A DNA stretch of 60,000 bases from Cryptomeria japonica (lineage: Eukaryota; Streptophyta; Pinopsida; Cupressales; Cupressaceae), in assembly GCF_030272615.1 (NCBI RefSeq), contig NC_081414.1, forward strand, positions 817,482,396 to 817,542,395. Direction: 5' to 3'. Shown here in pieces: positions 10,752 through 23,000 of the stretch; within the stretch, counting starts at the first letter, position 1, and each line of letters opens with the position of its first letter. The translations under genes were made by a program, and so were the position numbers. Below the pieces are notes generated by a model that worked only from the letters and a program-made list of their open reading frames with translations, did not search any database and was not told the DNA's origin.

Positions 10752-11799
10752 TGTTGACTCTAAATTTTGGTTTGGAAACAAACAACCTTATGGGAAATTC
10801 AGTGTTAGGGGACCAATTTGTGTAGGTTACACTGAATGACCTCTGGGATTGAGAAGCTGGCTCTTCCTTGGGTTTTGAGAGAAGGGAAAGAAAACAAAAA
10901 CCCTCAAAGTAGTAACACTAAACTACTAAGGTGATGTGCCAAATCATTAAAAGACAACGAACATACAAAAATCAAGAAACATATGACTTCTATAAGCCCA
11001 TTCAATAATCTACAAGTCTGGATCAAGAACATAATCAAAAGTTACAATCAAATTTATCTGCAACATAAGGAAATATTCATCATGCATTTACCAGATAACA
11101 AGTACGAGACATAGTTCAATCGGCAAAATATTAGATGGGTATATTCCCAAAGTTATTGGAACTTTAATGCAACAACACAAAAAATACCATCAAAGGCATA
11201 CTGAAAGAGGCATCATAAAGGCTGCAGGCACAATTTGAATAACCTTCCTCAAGTAGAACCATAATAGTTTTTTAAAGATTGAAAATAAAGACTCTTACTT
11301 AGCAAACTTAATTGTCTCTCTTTTAAAAAGTTCTGAACCCCCTCTCAGAAGGGAAAAAATAGCATTTAAAGAGCTCACGGCCCCTGAAAACAACTCCCCT
11401 AAAATGCCAAAATGGCATAACCCCCTTGAACAAAAAAACATGTCGTGCCACTACGGAGGTCACACCCAGCGAAATGGCCCCTAAAATTCCATTTTTTGCT
11501 CACAACAGTCCGCATACTACCACAAACTGAAAAGATTCTTCCAACTGTGAACGGGCTGCTGAAAAAGACACAAATGTGAAACATCGCTCGCATACTGCAC
11601 TAATGGGTGGGCCTGCTGAAAATAGTCAACACACATTTCCATTTGTCATCATTGCACTGCTTTAAAAACTGGACACCAAAAATGAACTGAGGGAGCATCA
11701 TTGTGTTGCCAAGTGTCCTATGCACCCCACGTTGTTGGATAAAAGGCGAAAATAATCGGGCCCACCAAAAACTTAGACTGGGGAAAAATAAAGTGAACA
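10752..11799 (-). repeat. Gypsy 5' LTR (single copy seen)
   Basis: On the minus strand it begins TGTTCAC and ends GTCAACA, giving inverted termini TGTT...AACA. The inner end lies 10 nt from the primer site. The outer end at 11799 is set where copia element 1 homology (AAATACCTCAGAGG, matching its 3' pol end) starts. It is 1,048 bp by this reading. The outer boundary could be a few bases off because no second LTR is available for alignment. Confidence 0.65.
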
Positions 11800-13604
11800 A
11801 ATACCTCAGAGGTAAGCTAGGGGTGATACCCCTACCTGCATTAAAGTAAGCAAAGATGGGCTCTACATCAATCTAGTATGCTTTCTTTATGAAAATTTCT
11901 AAGACTAGATTGATAAGTGTGGACTACTTCGGTTAGGGGGAGCAATCTTGTAAGTGTACTGAAATACATCTTTGCCATTGCTATCAAAGGGGGAGATTAT
12001 TATAGTGTTTGAGTATTGGTGAGTAGTAGGAAAAATGTGTGAAGTAATGTTGAGCAGAAGTTGCTGAAGCAGAAGGTTTCTAGAAGTGATTAGAGTGGTT
12101 TGTTGGAAATAGAGTATTGCTAGTGTTAGGGGGAGATACTCATTACTCAGACCAGAAGTAATGACCGGTATAGAGACAAAGAAAGGAATAAAGATAGCAC
12201 ATGTAGGAGCAACTGAAAAGATAGATTCTAAAGTGTTGCCATCAATACCAAAGGGGGAGATTGTTGGCATCATTGATATTGAGTAAATCAATTAATTCAA
12301 TGAACTAGTATATTAGCTAAGATTTGTCATTGATGACTAACAGTGACTGGTGGAGTGGTGTATCTTAGTAGTAAAGGTGATGGCTTGTAAACAATATCAA
12401 AGCAGCATCAGAGATAGATGGTCAAGGTTCAATCGGCTCAAGGGAAGACAGACTAAGCTAATTGGTCTATCATTCAAGAAGATTGGTGTTAAGGTCAGAT
12501 CTTCAAGTTGGCTATTCTGATGATGATGAAGTCACAGAAGGTGACTTAGGCAAGAAGGCTTGAGGTCCTATGGAAACAAAAATCTCATTGGCAAACAAGA
12601 AAAGAGGCTTGATGGAAGTACTGCAAACTAGTATTAGAGGATGGACCGATAGTGGAGAACACAGTGGTATAACGGTAGATCGGTAGACCAGTGAAGCAGA
12701 AGGAAGACAGGTGGTCACCGTAAATCACAAAGTGGTGATCGGTTACATAGTTGCGATGGAAAAAGGTGAGTTGGTGAGTTTGTGTCAATGCCAAACTAAA
12801 GGTTGGTAAAGTCAACCTCATTCATCATGCAGTTAAGCCATGAATACTTGCGGATTTTCTGGTTCACATTTAAAAGACTGAACTTGACCTAGAAGTCACT
12901 ATTTTTGAGGAATGAAGTGACAAATTTGGTTGAGTAGTTGGCAAAATTATTACAGGGTGACTAGAGTAAGAGTGAGAAGATTTGAATTTGAAATATACTA
13001 AGATCTATGATTGCATTGATTAAGGAAACACCTGAAGGTGACGATAGAGAGTGTATAAAGTGTTTTGATTTCATACAAAAGTTTTCTTGATTGAAAAATT
13101 TGCAAAGTGCAAATCATGTGAGAGGCGATCCAAAATGCAGAGTGAACAGTGAGGAAGTGCTAAATGAATTAGCAAAATAGAGTGCGTGTGAAGTAGACCG
13201 ATAGAGTGCAGAGACGAAGGTATGATCAGAGATCAGTGTGGTGTAGAGAAGACACAACTGATGTAGACAAAGTATGAATTTCATTGTGATTTGATCAAGC
13301 TATCAGTAGATATTCCAGTAGATCAACTTCCTATTTCTTTCTAACCATTGCAACTCAAAATCCCTTAACTGGGTGGCATCTTAATTGATGACCCTAAGTC
13401 CTTCAACAATGATACCTCTAATAGGGTAAAGGCACTAACAGGCCTTAAATAAAATCCCTTAACCGAGTGGCACCTAACAGTGTCTTTATAATATCCTAAC
13501 AGGGATGGATCCTCACCGGGTGTACTCCAAAAGAGTGCAAATTTTGTGAGTTTCTTCTCACACCATGGTTTTCTCCCATTTGGGTTTCCATAAGATAAAT
13601 CTTA
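11800..13604 (+). mobile_element. Copia element 1: 3' pol end, 3' non-coding region and first 1.34 kb of its 3' LTR
   Basis: 11800-11860 matches the last codons of the copia RNase H region of element 2 (Y-L-R-G-K-L then a Pro-rich end). 11860-12261 is the 3' non-coding region with four AGGGGGAG-type tracts (about 11935, 11988, 12128, 12251). The LTR begins TGTTGGCATC at 12262, is interrupted at 13604 by copia element 2, and resumes at 28041. Everything upstream of 11800 is gone because the gypsy element sits there. This is the oldest copia in the nest. Confidence 0.8.
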
Positions 13605-15245
13605 TGTTGGCATTGACAAAACCGGTCAATCCAGAGAACCAGTATATGAGATAAGATTTGTCATTGATGTCTAACACTGATCGATGAAGTGGTATCGATA
13701 GAGTGGTGTATTTCAGTAAGAAAAGGTGATGACTTGAAAACACATGGAAACAACATTGGAAATAGATGACCAAAAGTTCAATCAGCTCAAGGGAAGATAG
13801 ACTAAGCCAACTGGTCTGTCATTCAAGAAGATCACTCATTCTGATGTTGATGAAGACACAAAAGATGACTCAGGCAAGAAGACTTGAGGTTGTATGCAAA
13901 CTGGAACCCCATTGGCAAATAGGGAAAGAGACTTGATGCTAGCACAACAAATTGACAATCAAAGGATGAATCAGTAAGATAGAAGTGCAGTGGTATACTA
14001 GTACAATGGTATGACAAAAGGAAGATAGGTGATCATCATAAATCTTAGAGTAGTGATCAGTTATTCAGTTGCGATGGAAAAGGTTGAGTTGGTGAGCTTG
14101 TGTCTATGCCAAATCACATGTTGGTAAGGTCAACTTCAGTTATCATGCAGTCAAGCCATGATTACCTACAGATTTTATGGTTTGCTCTTAAATGACTAAA
14201 CTCGACCTAGAAGTTACTATTTTTGGGAGATGCGGTGGCAGAATTTTTTCAACACTTGGTAGAATTGTTGTAGGATGCACATAGAAAGACTGGGGGATTT
14301 TAAATTTGAAATCTTTCAAAATTTGTGATTGCTTTGATTGAGGGAACACCTGAAGGTGATGACAAAAAATGTATAAAGTATTCTTGAGTTCATTCAAAAA
14401 TTCTTGATCGTAAAATTTGCAAAAAGAAGATCTTGTGGAAGACGATCCAAAGTGAAGAGAAGAGTGAGAGAAAGTGCTAAAAGGATTTAGCAGAGCAAAG
14501 GGTGTTTTAGGTAGACCAGTTGAGTGCAAAGCTGAGAGATAGAGGACTGGCAAAGTGCAGAGCCAAAGGTCAAAAGACCGGTAGAGCATAGAGCCAAAGT
14601 TCGGAGGATCGATAGAGTGCAGAACCGAGGGACAGAGGACCAACTGAGTGTAGAGCCGAAGGTGTAAGAAGAAAACCGGTGTTATGTAGAACATACACAA
14701 TCAATGTGGATAGAGTGTGATTCTCATTGTGATCTGATCAAGCTATCAGTAGCTAATTTAGCAGATCATCCATTTGTTGCTTTCTAACCATTGCAAGTTA
14801 AATCCCTTAACCGGGTGGACTTTAATAGGTCCCTTTTGCAAAATCCCTTAACTGGGTGACATCTCAATTGATGTTCTTAAGTCCTTTAATCAGGCTACCT
14901 TTAATACGGTAAAGGCACTAACCAAACTTAAACAAAATCCCTTAACCAGGTGGCACCTAACAGTGTCTTTGTAATCTCCTAATAGGGATGGCTCCTCATC
15001 GGGCATACTTCAAAACAGTAAAAATTTTGTGCATTCCTACTCACACCGTGGTTTTCTCCCATATGGGTTTTCACAAGATAAATCTTGGTGTCACTGTCAA
15101 CTTTTCATGCTTGCATATTCTACTTTAGTGATTAAGTATATTGATGAATATTAAATAAATGCATATTATAGTTAAAAGTTTAATTGTGAAAAAATGATCA
15201 AGTGTTGATTCACCCCTCCCCTCTCAGCACTGGTTGGGACTAAAA
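13605..15245 (+). repeat. 5' LTR of copia element 2
   Basis: Starts TGTTGGCATTGACAAAACCG. The end is GGGACTAAAA where the 3' copy has GGGACTAACA, so the terminal C has changed to A. Contains the module ACACCGTGGTTTTCTCCC...GGGTTTTCACAAGATAAATC found near the 3' end of many plant copia LTRs, and the terminal CACCCCTCCCCTCTCAGCAC. Confidence 0.9.
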
Positions 15246-15247
15246 AT

Positions 15248-15259
15248 TGGTATCAGAGC
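15248..15259 (+). other. Primer-binding site, initiator tRNA-Met type
   Basis: TGGTATCAGAGC is complementary to the 3' end of plant initiator tRNA-Met, two bases after the LTR. This is the classic copia primer site. Confidence 0.95.
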
Positions 15260-15311
15260 TTCAGGTCCTTAGAATCAAAAGAAGCTTAATCAGCTTAAGG
15301 AAAGATCCAAG

Positions 15312-16042
15312 ATGATGCAAAAGGAGGGTCCTAAGTTCTTTAAGGAGAAATACACCTTATGGTGTGGAGGAATGAAACTTTATCTAAGATCCCTAGGAGA
15401 ACATTACTGGAATCATGTAATCATAGAGTACATTAAACCTTTAGTAACTCTCACTCTAGATCAGATCAAGGAAAGACAAGATAGTACTGTTGCTATGGAT
15501 ATGATTGTTAGCACTCTTTCTGATAATGAATTTGTTGAGGTTCAAGATTTGAAAACAACTTTTCATATATGGAATAAGCTGAAGATAAAAGTGTACCAAA
15601 GATTGATTTTTCTTTCAAAGCCTCCATTATGCATGTACCAACAAAGAGAAGGAAAGAAACCAGAAGTAGTTCTACTACAAGAACTAGTCATTTTCATGAA
15701 AGTGACAATCTGTTATCTGAGGAATAGGAGCAAGATGAAATTAAAGCTATATTGGCAAGAATATTGCCAAGAGGAAAAGGAAAGTATAAAGGTAAATTAT
15801 CCTTAAAGTGCTTCTCCTATAATAAGATAGGTCATTTTGCTTCAAGATGTCCTGACAATGATAGAGACAAGAAGGATGTTTTTAGAAGCTACAAGGACAA
15901 GAGCAAGAAGGAGTGTTATCTTGCAGAAGGAGTCACTAATGAAGAATCAGAAGGATCTGATGGAGATGGAATTGCGTTTGTGGTAGTCAAGGAGGATCGC
16001 ACAGAGGAAGGAGATATGGCACTGATTTCTAGTACAAAGTGA
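15312..16042 (+). pseudogene. Copia element 2 gag, with damaged zinc knuckle
   Basis: The N-terminal part (from ATG 15312) is a UBN2-type copia gag: W-GGMKLYLRSLGEHYWNHV, VAMDMIVSTLS, WNKLK. After about 15,620 the gag homology moves to another frame (SSTTRTSHFHESDNLLSEE, then ILARILPRGKGKYKG). A central part appears deleted. The nucleocapsid knuckle reads CFSYNKIGHFASRC, so the second Cys of CCHC is Tyr, a single G-to-A change, and zinc binding should fail. Gag would package element RNA in virus-like particles. The frame then runs into protease after TGA at 16040-16042. Confidence 0.85.
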
Positions 16043-17396
16043 TGTGGAGAATGGGTGATTGATAGTGGTTGTACTCACCACATGACCGGTGATAGAAAAA
16101 AATTCCTCAGCATGGAGGATTGCACTGGAGGAACTATGAGATTCGGAAATGATGTTGCTTGTGCAGTAAAAGGTAAGGGATCTATAGCCCTAAATGATAA
16201 AACAAATTGTCATGATGTCTATTGGGTAGAAGGGCTAAAATATATTTTGTTGAGTGTTGCACAACTTAACAATAAGGGTTACTGGTTAGAATTCAATGAA
16301 GGAATATGCAAAATAAAAGACAAATCAGGAAGTCTGATTGCTACCGGTAAACAATCAAGAGGAAATCTGTTTCACCTAGACACCACCATAGGTAGTTGTC
16401 TAATGGCTAAGGTAGAAGACAATTGGTTGTGGCACAAAAGACTGTGTCATGTTAACTTTTATAGCATAGCAAAAGCCAATAAGACAAAGTTTGTCGAAGG
16501 TATACCTAATATAGTGAAATCTGAAAAATGCTATGTGCAAAGAATCTAAGGCTCGAGTAGAGAGAGGAATCAGTAAGAATCTAAAGTGTTTGAGATCAGA
16601 TAGAGGAGGAGATTTCACCTCTCAGGAGTTCATGAATTACTGTGAGGAACAAGGGATTATGAGACAAATGTCTGCACCCAGAACACCTCAGCAGAATGGG
16701 GTTGCTGAAAGAAGAAACATAACTCTTATTGATTGTGCAAGGACTCTGATGATACGAAAGGACATTCCACATATTTTCTGGAGAGAAGCAATAAGAACTA
16801 TTGTATACACCTTGAAATGGATACAGGTAAAGAAAGGGACAAATAAAACTCCCTATGAATAATGGGGTGGATACTCACCTAATGTTTGTTATTTCGAAGT
16901 ATTTGGAAGTAGGTTCTATATCAAGAGGGATGAATACACTGGAAAATTTGATCCCAAGAGTGATATAGGAACCTTTTTAGGTTACTCCACAAAGATTAAG
17001 GCATACCGTTGTTTGAACAAAAGGACTAGAAAGATTATGGAAAGTGCAAATGTTAGAGTAGATGAGTACTCTAAGAAAAATGAACAAGATAGCAAAAGTG
17101 AACCAGAAGACTATAAAGGGTTCAAGTATAATGTACCGGTGGAACCTGCTGAAGAAGATCATGTTGAAGTGGAAAATGAAGAGGCTTGTGAAGTAGAACC
17201 TGCACAACTAGTAGAAGAAGCTCCAAGAAGTGAACCGGTATTGGCTAAGTATGTTAGAAACAATCACTCTGCAGAAAATATCATCGGTGACAAAGATGCA
17301 AAAGTTCTAACCAGAAGAAGAGCAAGAGAGAATGGTTGTATGCTCTCCATCATTGAGCCCAAAACAAAAAAGGATTCCCTAAAAGATGATGACTAG
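16043..17396 (+). pseudogene. Copia element 2 protease and integrase, with a deletion in the integrase core
   Basis: The protease active site is WVIDSGCTHHMTGD (D-S-G-C). The GAG-pre-integrase segment WLWHKRLCHVNFYSIAKANK follows. At about 16,545-16,560 the frame changes and roughly 70 codons are missing. The deletion removes the CxxC of the zinc finger and the first catalytic Asp. Downstream, LRSDRGGDFTSQEF (second Asp) and TPQQNGVAERRN (Glu) are intact, followed by IFWREAI, one TAA (PYE*WGG), then the variable acidic linker to GDKDAKVLTRRRAREN, ending at TAG 17394-17396. The copia order protease-integrase-RT is clear. Confidence 0.9.
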
Positions 17397-18882
17397 GTCA
17401 AAGCCATGGAAGAAAAACTGGAGCAAATTGAGAAAAATGAAACATGGACCCTAGTGCCCAGACCAAAAAACAAAAATGTGATAGGTACTAAATGGGTGTT
17501 CAGAAACAAAATGGATGAAACTGGTAAAGTAATAAGAACCAAAGCAAGATTAGTTTGCAAGGGCTATGCTTAGGAAGAAGGCTTGGACTATGGAGAAATA
17601 TTTGCACTGGTGGCCAGGCTGGAAGGGGTCAAAATTTTGCTGGCCTATGTTGCTTACACAAATTTCAAAGTTTATTAAATGGATGTCAAATCGACATTCT
17701 TAAATGATGTGTTAGAGGAAGTATACATAGAGAAACTAGAAGGGTTTGTATCTGAAGATGGAAGAAATAAGGTATGCATGTTGCAGAAGGCTCTATATGG
17801 GCTGAAACAAGCACCAAGAGCTTGGTATGAGAGGTCGCACTCATATCTGCTAAGCATAGGGTTCAAAAGAACTAGTGATAACAATAACCTGTATCTAAAG
17901 AGTGGAGCTAAAGGAAAACATCTAATTGTTGGGATCTTTGTAGATGACATCATCTTTGGAGGAGATGATGAGATGAGAAGAATCTTTGCAAAACAAATGA
18001 AGCAATAATTTGAGATGTCCATGATTGGTGAGATAAAAAAATGTATTGGACTGCAAGTCACAACTAAAGAATGGCATCTTCATCAGTCAGACTAGGTACA
18101 TAAGGAAAATTCTAAAAACTTTTGGAATAGAAGATTGCAAACTGGTTGGAACTCCAATGGTTACAAGTTGCAAGCTCTCTAAATATGATGAGGCTGAAGA
18201 AGTGAATGAGACACTTTACAGGTCCATGATTAGTAAGTTGCAGTATGCAGTACATAGTAGATCAGACATAGCACAAGCTATTGGCTTGGTTGCTAGATTT
18301 TATGCAAATCTGAAAGAGACTCACATGGTGGCAGTCAAGAGAATATTTAGATACCTCAAGGGGACTGATGAGTATGGTCTCTGGTATCCACATAAGGGAG
18401 ACTTCAGCTTAAATGTCTTCACTGATTTAGATTGGGTAGGGAACATTGATGACAAAAAGAGAACTAGTGGAGGTGCATTATTTCTTGGAGATAGGATTGT
18501 ATCTTGGACAAGCAAGAAATAAAACTATATATCTCAATCCACAGCTGAGGCTGCGTATGTAGCTGCTGCAGTCAACTGCACACAGATAGTTTGGATCAAG
18601 AAACTGTTGGAAGGTATCCAAGAAAAGGTGATTGGACTAGTAGTGATTCATTGTGACAACACTAGTGCCATTGACATATCCAAGAATCTAGTGATGCATT
18701 CCAAAATGAAGCATATAGCTATCAAATATCACTATCTAAGGGAACAAGTTAAAGAAAAGGAAGTGATGTTGGAGTATATACCAACAAAAGAGCAGGTGGC
18801 TGATATCTTCAACAAGCCACTACAGAAGGAAACCTTTGAATATCTTAGAGGTAAGTTAGAGTTATTCCCCTACTTGCAATAA
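17397..18882 (+). pseudogene. Copia element 2 reverse transcriptase and RNase H
   Basis: RT motifs: WTLVPRPKNKNVIGTKWVFR, KARLVCKGYA then TAG where relatives have Gln, [20 protein letters not shown] with TAA in place of Gln, [20 protein letters not shown] and the catalytic [10 protein letters not shown], intact. A frameshift lies between about 18,008 and 18,060. RNase H has VFTDLDWVGNIDDKKRTSGG (family DAD, here DLD), a TAA for Gln after SWTSKK, STAEAAYVAAA (Glu), and HCDNTSAIDISKN (Asp). The C-terminal KHIAIKYHYLREQV...EQVADIFNKPL is the standard copia ending. Stop at 18880-18882. Confidence 0.92.
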
Positions 18883-19022
18883 AGTAAGCAAAAAGGGCTC
18901 TATATCAATCTAGTATGATTTCAATTTTTTTTTTTAAGACTAGATTGATAAGTGTGGACTACTCCAATTAGGGGGAGTAGTCTTGTAACCATACTGAAAT
19001 GAATCTTTGACATTGTTGTCAA
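18883..19022 (+). promoter_or_regulatory. 3' non-coding region of element 2 with a polypurine-like tract, cut by element 3
   Basis: Contains TTAGGGGGAGTAG at about 18,969. It ends at GTCAA (19018-19022), the left copy of the target duplication of element 3. The region resumes at 26202 with AGGGGGAGATATG, so element 3 landed directly beside a second polypurine-like tract. Confidence 0.75.
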
Positions 19023-19817
19023 TGTTAGGATTCCCAAAGATACTAAGAGGGGGGGGTGAATCAGTATTTGATTGGTAAAAATATTTTCTTAACTTATAAC
19101 GTGAAAAGCTTATTAAAACTGTGTATCGGTAAACCAGAAATAATGTAGCAAATAAGAATAACAAGCACAACATGAAAAGCACACCATAACACAATATTTT
19201 AACAAGGAAACTCGGTGTGGGAAAAACCTCAATGGGATTTGTGACCGACAATATTCGCTTACTGGCCAATAAGAGAATATTACTGCTACAACAGGGGCTT
19301 GCACATGCAGGAAGGCCAAGTGCCTAGATTTCACTTCTCAATTACAAAGGAAGTCACACTGACTTACAAAAATGGATTATACTAATCCAATGTCTTGTAC
19401 TGCTTCAGATTAGCATCTGCTATGCTAGATTTAGTACCGGTTTAAGCTCTACTACATACATAAACCCTTATCCAATAATTCACATATTAGGTTTGCTACC
19501 TTCTATTCATATTTTGCATCCTACTTCTTACAAAATAATCTACAATGATCTCATAAATATATGAGTCATGTTACAATCTATCATGTTAGCTTAAAAAATA
19601 TTTTACAATTAATTACAAAATACATTAATACAAAATTGTTGTTGGCCAAGGTGTTGATATTCTTCTTTTTCGGTGTCGGTGTTCTGTGTGTTGGTGTAGA
19701 GTTTGCCAGTATCGGTGCCTATGTCTACCTGCCGGTATTACATGATTGCAAGGTTGCCATCAATGACAATACCTTCAATCACCTACAATTTCTCATTGGA
19801 GTGTGTATTTACCAACA
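19023..19817 (-). repeat. 3' LTR of element 3
   Basis: 795 bp, on the plus strand TGTTAGGATTCCCAAAGATA ... TATTTACCAACA. The minus-strand sense ends in a CTGATTCACCCCCCCTCTTAG module, also seen at the LTR end of element 4. Confidence 0.9.
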
Positions 19818-20011
19818 ATCTCCCCCTTTGGCATTGATGGCAACACTCATGAGAAAAATTCAAGAATGTATCCAAAAATTGAAGTCGAAAAATCTTTGCC
19901 AAATACTGTATGTCCAAAAATATATGCTCCCCCTGAGCAGATAATCTCTACTTCCTTCTGATCATTTTTTTCATCACACTACTCCCCCTTTGACATCAAT
20001 GAAAAAGTTTG
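19818..20011 (-). promoter_or_regulatory. Element 3 polypurine tracts upstream of its 3' LTR
   Basis: On the plus strand pyrimidine runs occur at 19818-19830 (ATCTCCCCCTTTGG, next to the LTR), about 19926-19935 (GCTCCCCCTGAG) and 19979-19990 (CTACTCCCCCTTTG). On the minus strand these are AAAGGGGGAG tracts preceded by TGATGTC or ATGCC, as in elements 1, 2 and 4. Confidence 0.75.
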
Positions 20012-23000
20012 TCATTCACTGTCAGTGGAGTCCTGCCTGGATTCTTGTAACCGGTGGGTTACAATCTGAAAAATATCTATCAAAATCAAGTTTATACTGT
20101 TGCTAAATCTTTTGCTATCCTGTATTGCCTCTTGTGTTCTCTGCACTCTACCAGTGAGTATGTACATTTTCTCTTCCAGTGTCTTCAGTCTGAGAACTAG
20201 AGCCTCTGATATTTCTTTTCTCAAAGAAATGAGGTAATCCAGTTTGGGACCAAGTCTACATTTCAAGTCCTTTGCTTTATCCTTTATTCTCTCTTTGTCC
20301 TTTTCTAACTTCTTGACTTTCTCTTCTAGCTCTGCAATCTTCTTCTCTATCTCCAAAAATGAGTCTGATGTACCTATCATATTGTCAGCAATACTGTTTA
20401 TCTCATCTCGTGCTTTGTTGATTTCCTTGTTTAGACCCTCTATTAGAATGTTTGTTTTACAAGAATCTCTATATAGTTTCTTAAAGTCAAAAATTATTTC
20501 TCCAAGTTCTGGTAATAGGGTATCCATTTTCTCTTTATTCTTCTTCACAATTTTCTCAAAGAATTTCTCTTTTTCCTTAATCATTCTTTCCTTGAATGTA
20601 TCCTCATTTATTTGATCAACCGTCAATATGTTGTCGATGATGAACTTAGACAATGTGTCTAGTTGACCTAAAGAATCCTTATTATCAACAATGCACTTTG
20701 GTGCTATCAATTTAAGAATGGTAATTATATCATCAATAGCCTTATAGGCTTGTGCACTACATTTTGTGATCTTATTTATTGAATCCAATAAAACCTCTGT
20801 TATATTTTTAGGTCTGAATTCTGCTATAGAAGTACCAGATGTCTGCCCAATTGTTCTTACAATATCCATACTACCAGTTGTAGTGATCACCTTGTTTGAT
20901 TCGAGCTTTGGTAGGTCAGTCTGTGTCTACATTTCTATAAGTAGAGGTTTAGGGTTTTCACTTTTAGCCGGTGGCACTGTTTCTGCCTCAACCTGTTTCG
21001 GTTCCTGTTTCCCCATTTGTGTCTCAGAAGGTTTCTTTGAGCTTTCAACTGTCGGTTTCTCTATTTGTACCTCTGCACTTTCCTTTGCTAGTTCTTCTAA
21101 TGGTTTTTTAGTTGTATCTACCGGTTTCTCAGTGGTATCCTTTGTCAGTTGCTTTGTTTGTGTAGGTTTTTCTATGCTTATCTCAACTTCTGCAGCTGGT
21201 GGCTCAGTAGTCACGTCTATCATCTTGTCCTCAGTGGTTTCTCCATCAACCACAACATTTAATTCTTGAGTATCTATATTCACAGTGTACAAAACTTCAA
21301 ACTCAGGATTTGTATCCTCTAATGGAGTCTCCATACTCTCTGTGGCTGGTTGACTGTCAGTAGTATCTATCGGTGGAGTATTTGAAGGAGGTGGGAGTAC
21401 ATTATCATTCATTTTAAGGCTTGGAGGACCACCTACCTTACCTTTCCCCTTATCCTTGTCCTTTTGATATATTTTAATAGTCTTTGGTCTAAGTAATTCT
21501 TCCTATTTTTCTTTTTAAACAAATAATATATCCCATGCATCTGTTGTTTCCTCAAAGACCTCTTTTACTCTTCCTGCCATTAGTGCTACATGTCGGTGAG
21601 CAGTGGAGAATATTGTCTGGTTTTATTCACTAATAAGTTTATCTATTTCATCATTTGAGTTGACTAGATGTACTACAAGTAATTTTTCAATCTTAATTTT
21701 CTTGTCCAGCTCAATGATTGCTAACCTTCTAGCTTCTAATCTCCTATATAGATCATTTGGTATTTCATCAACAACTTCCATCAAAAATTTCTTATAAATA
21801 TCTAAGTGTAAAAATACATTGTTCTCTATGCTTTCCTTGTCATCTGCTGATAGCGTGTTGTATATTTTGCTGATGTTCTTCAGCTTACCATCCTCTATAA
21901 TTTCACTAAGAAGTTTATCCAATGGAGAAATATCTTGTTTTACCTTCTTTTTCTTTGGAGTAATTTTCTTTACTGGAGGCCTAACTTCCAGTTGTTTTTG
22001 TTTGGTTCTCTTTGGTGCAAGTGAGGGTACCAGTGAGGGTTTTCTTTTCCTTTCTACCCTTTTAAATACTATTGGTATGTCACTCTCAGAAGAAGTTCCA
22101 ACCGGTGAAAGATGAGTTTCAGGTTGAAGTGTTTCCAACTCACTTTCACTTATACCAATTTGCTTCAAAACATCTTCTTTAATTGCTTTAGACTGTCGGG
22201 TTCCTTTCCTTACTGTTGCTTCAACTTTCTTAACCCTTTTCCTAGACTAAATTCCACTTTCTATTGTTTCAACATTTCCAAAAACTTTCTCAGTAGGTTC
22301 CTTGGGTGCTTCAAGGAGGGCTTTTGCATACATTTTAATAATATTGTCATCTATCTCATAGCCCATTTCAGTTACCCAGATAGTTCTAGGGACAACTACC
22401 TCCATCCAGATTTCATCCTTCTTGATTACAAAATAGATTTCTTTCTGATATTTGTCCACAATAGCTTGTGACAGTCTTACTCTAGTTTTCATTCGAGCCT
22501 TTAGTGCTTGAAAATGTTCATTTAAGTTTTTCTCCCAGTTTTCTCCCATATTGCTCAATAAATCCAACAGTTGTTTTCCTACCAGAATGTCAAAACCAAA
22601 ATCTCTTGCACCAATATCGGGTACTTGTTTAGTTATGTACAGCATCAAACAAACAAGTAAATTTCCAAATCTGAATTTTCCTTTCTTATCTCCTTTAATT
22701 TTCCCTAGATTGTCTATCAATTCATCTTTGAGCTATTCACATACATCTATTCTAGAATTGTTGTTGACCATGTCATAAGCACTCTTAATACATAGGCTAG
22801 AAATTGAGTTTAACCTATTTGCATGTGTAGCTTTATAACCTAAGATCATACTAATAAATCTCACATTTATGTCCTTTACATCATTTACCCTTAGAGACCT
22901 TTTTTTGAATGTTGCACTGGTTAAATCCATCATTGTGTCATTTGAGACTCTCTTTGTTTTGTCAGGTCTGCTACTAGTGGAAGGTAACCCTATTACTGCC

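Larger units (their letters stand above)
1959..11799 (-). mobile_element. Degraded Ty3/gypsy LTR retrotransposon with extra RNase H and accessory ORFs (Tat-like)
   Basis: Read on the minus strand the order is 5' LTR (10752-11799), primer site, gag, aspartic protease, an additional RNase H, reverse transcriptase, the element's own RNase H, integrase, an oppositely oriented ORF (4562-5293), and a sense accessory ORF (4038 to 1959). The gypsy order RT-RNase H before integrase is clear. Additional RNase H domains and extra ORFs downstream of integrase, sometimes antisense, are known in the plant Tat lineage, so I place it there as an inference. No second copy of the LTR is visible at the low-coordinate end, so the 3' LTR is deleted or lies outside the window. 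The polyprotein carries one clear frameshift in pol (about 7490), one between gag and protease, and more than a dozen stops. The LTR edge at 11799 abuts copia element 1 mid-codon, so this element inserted into that older copia. Confidence 0.85.

Noticed and set aside
20244-22471. Long plus-strand open frames opposite ORF B of element 3
   Set aside because: They are Ser/Phe/Leu-rich mirror translations of the Lys/Glu-rich minus-strand frame, which has the coherent architecture.
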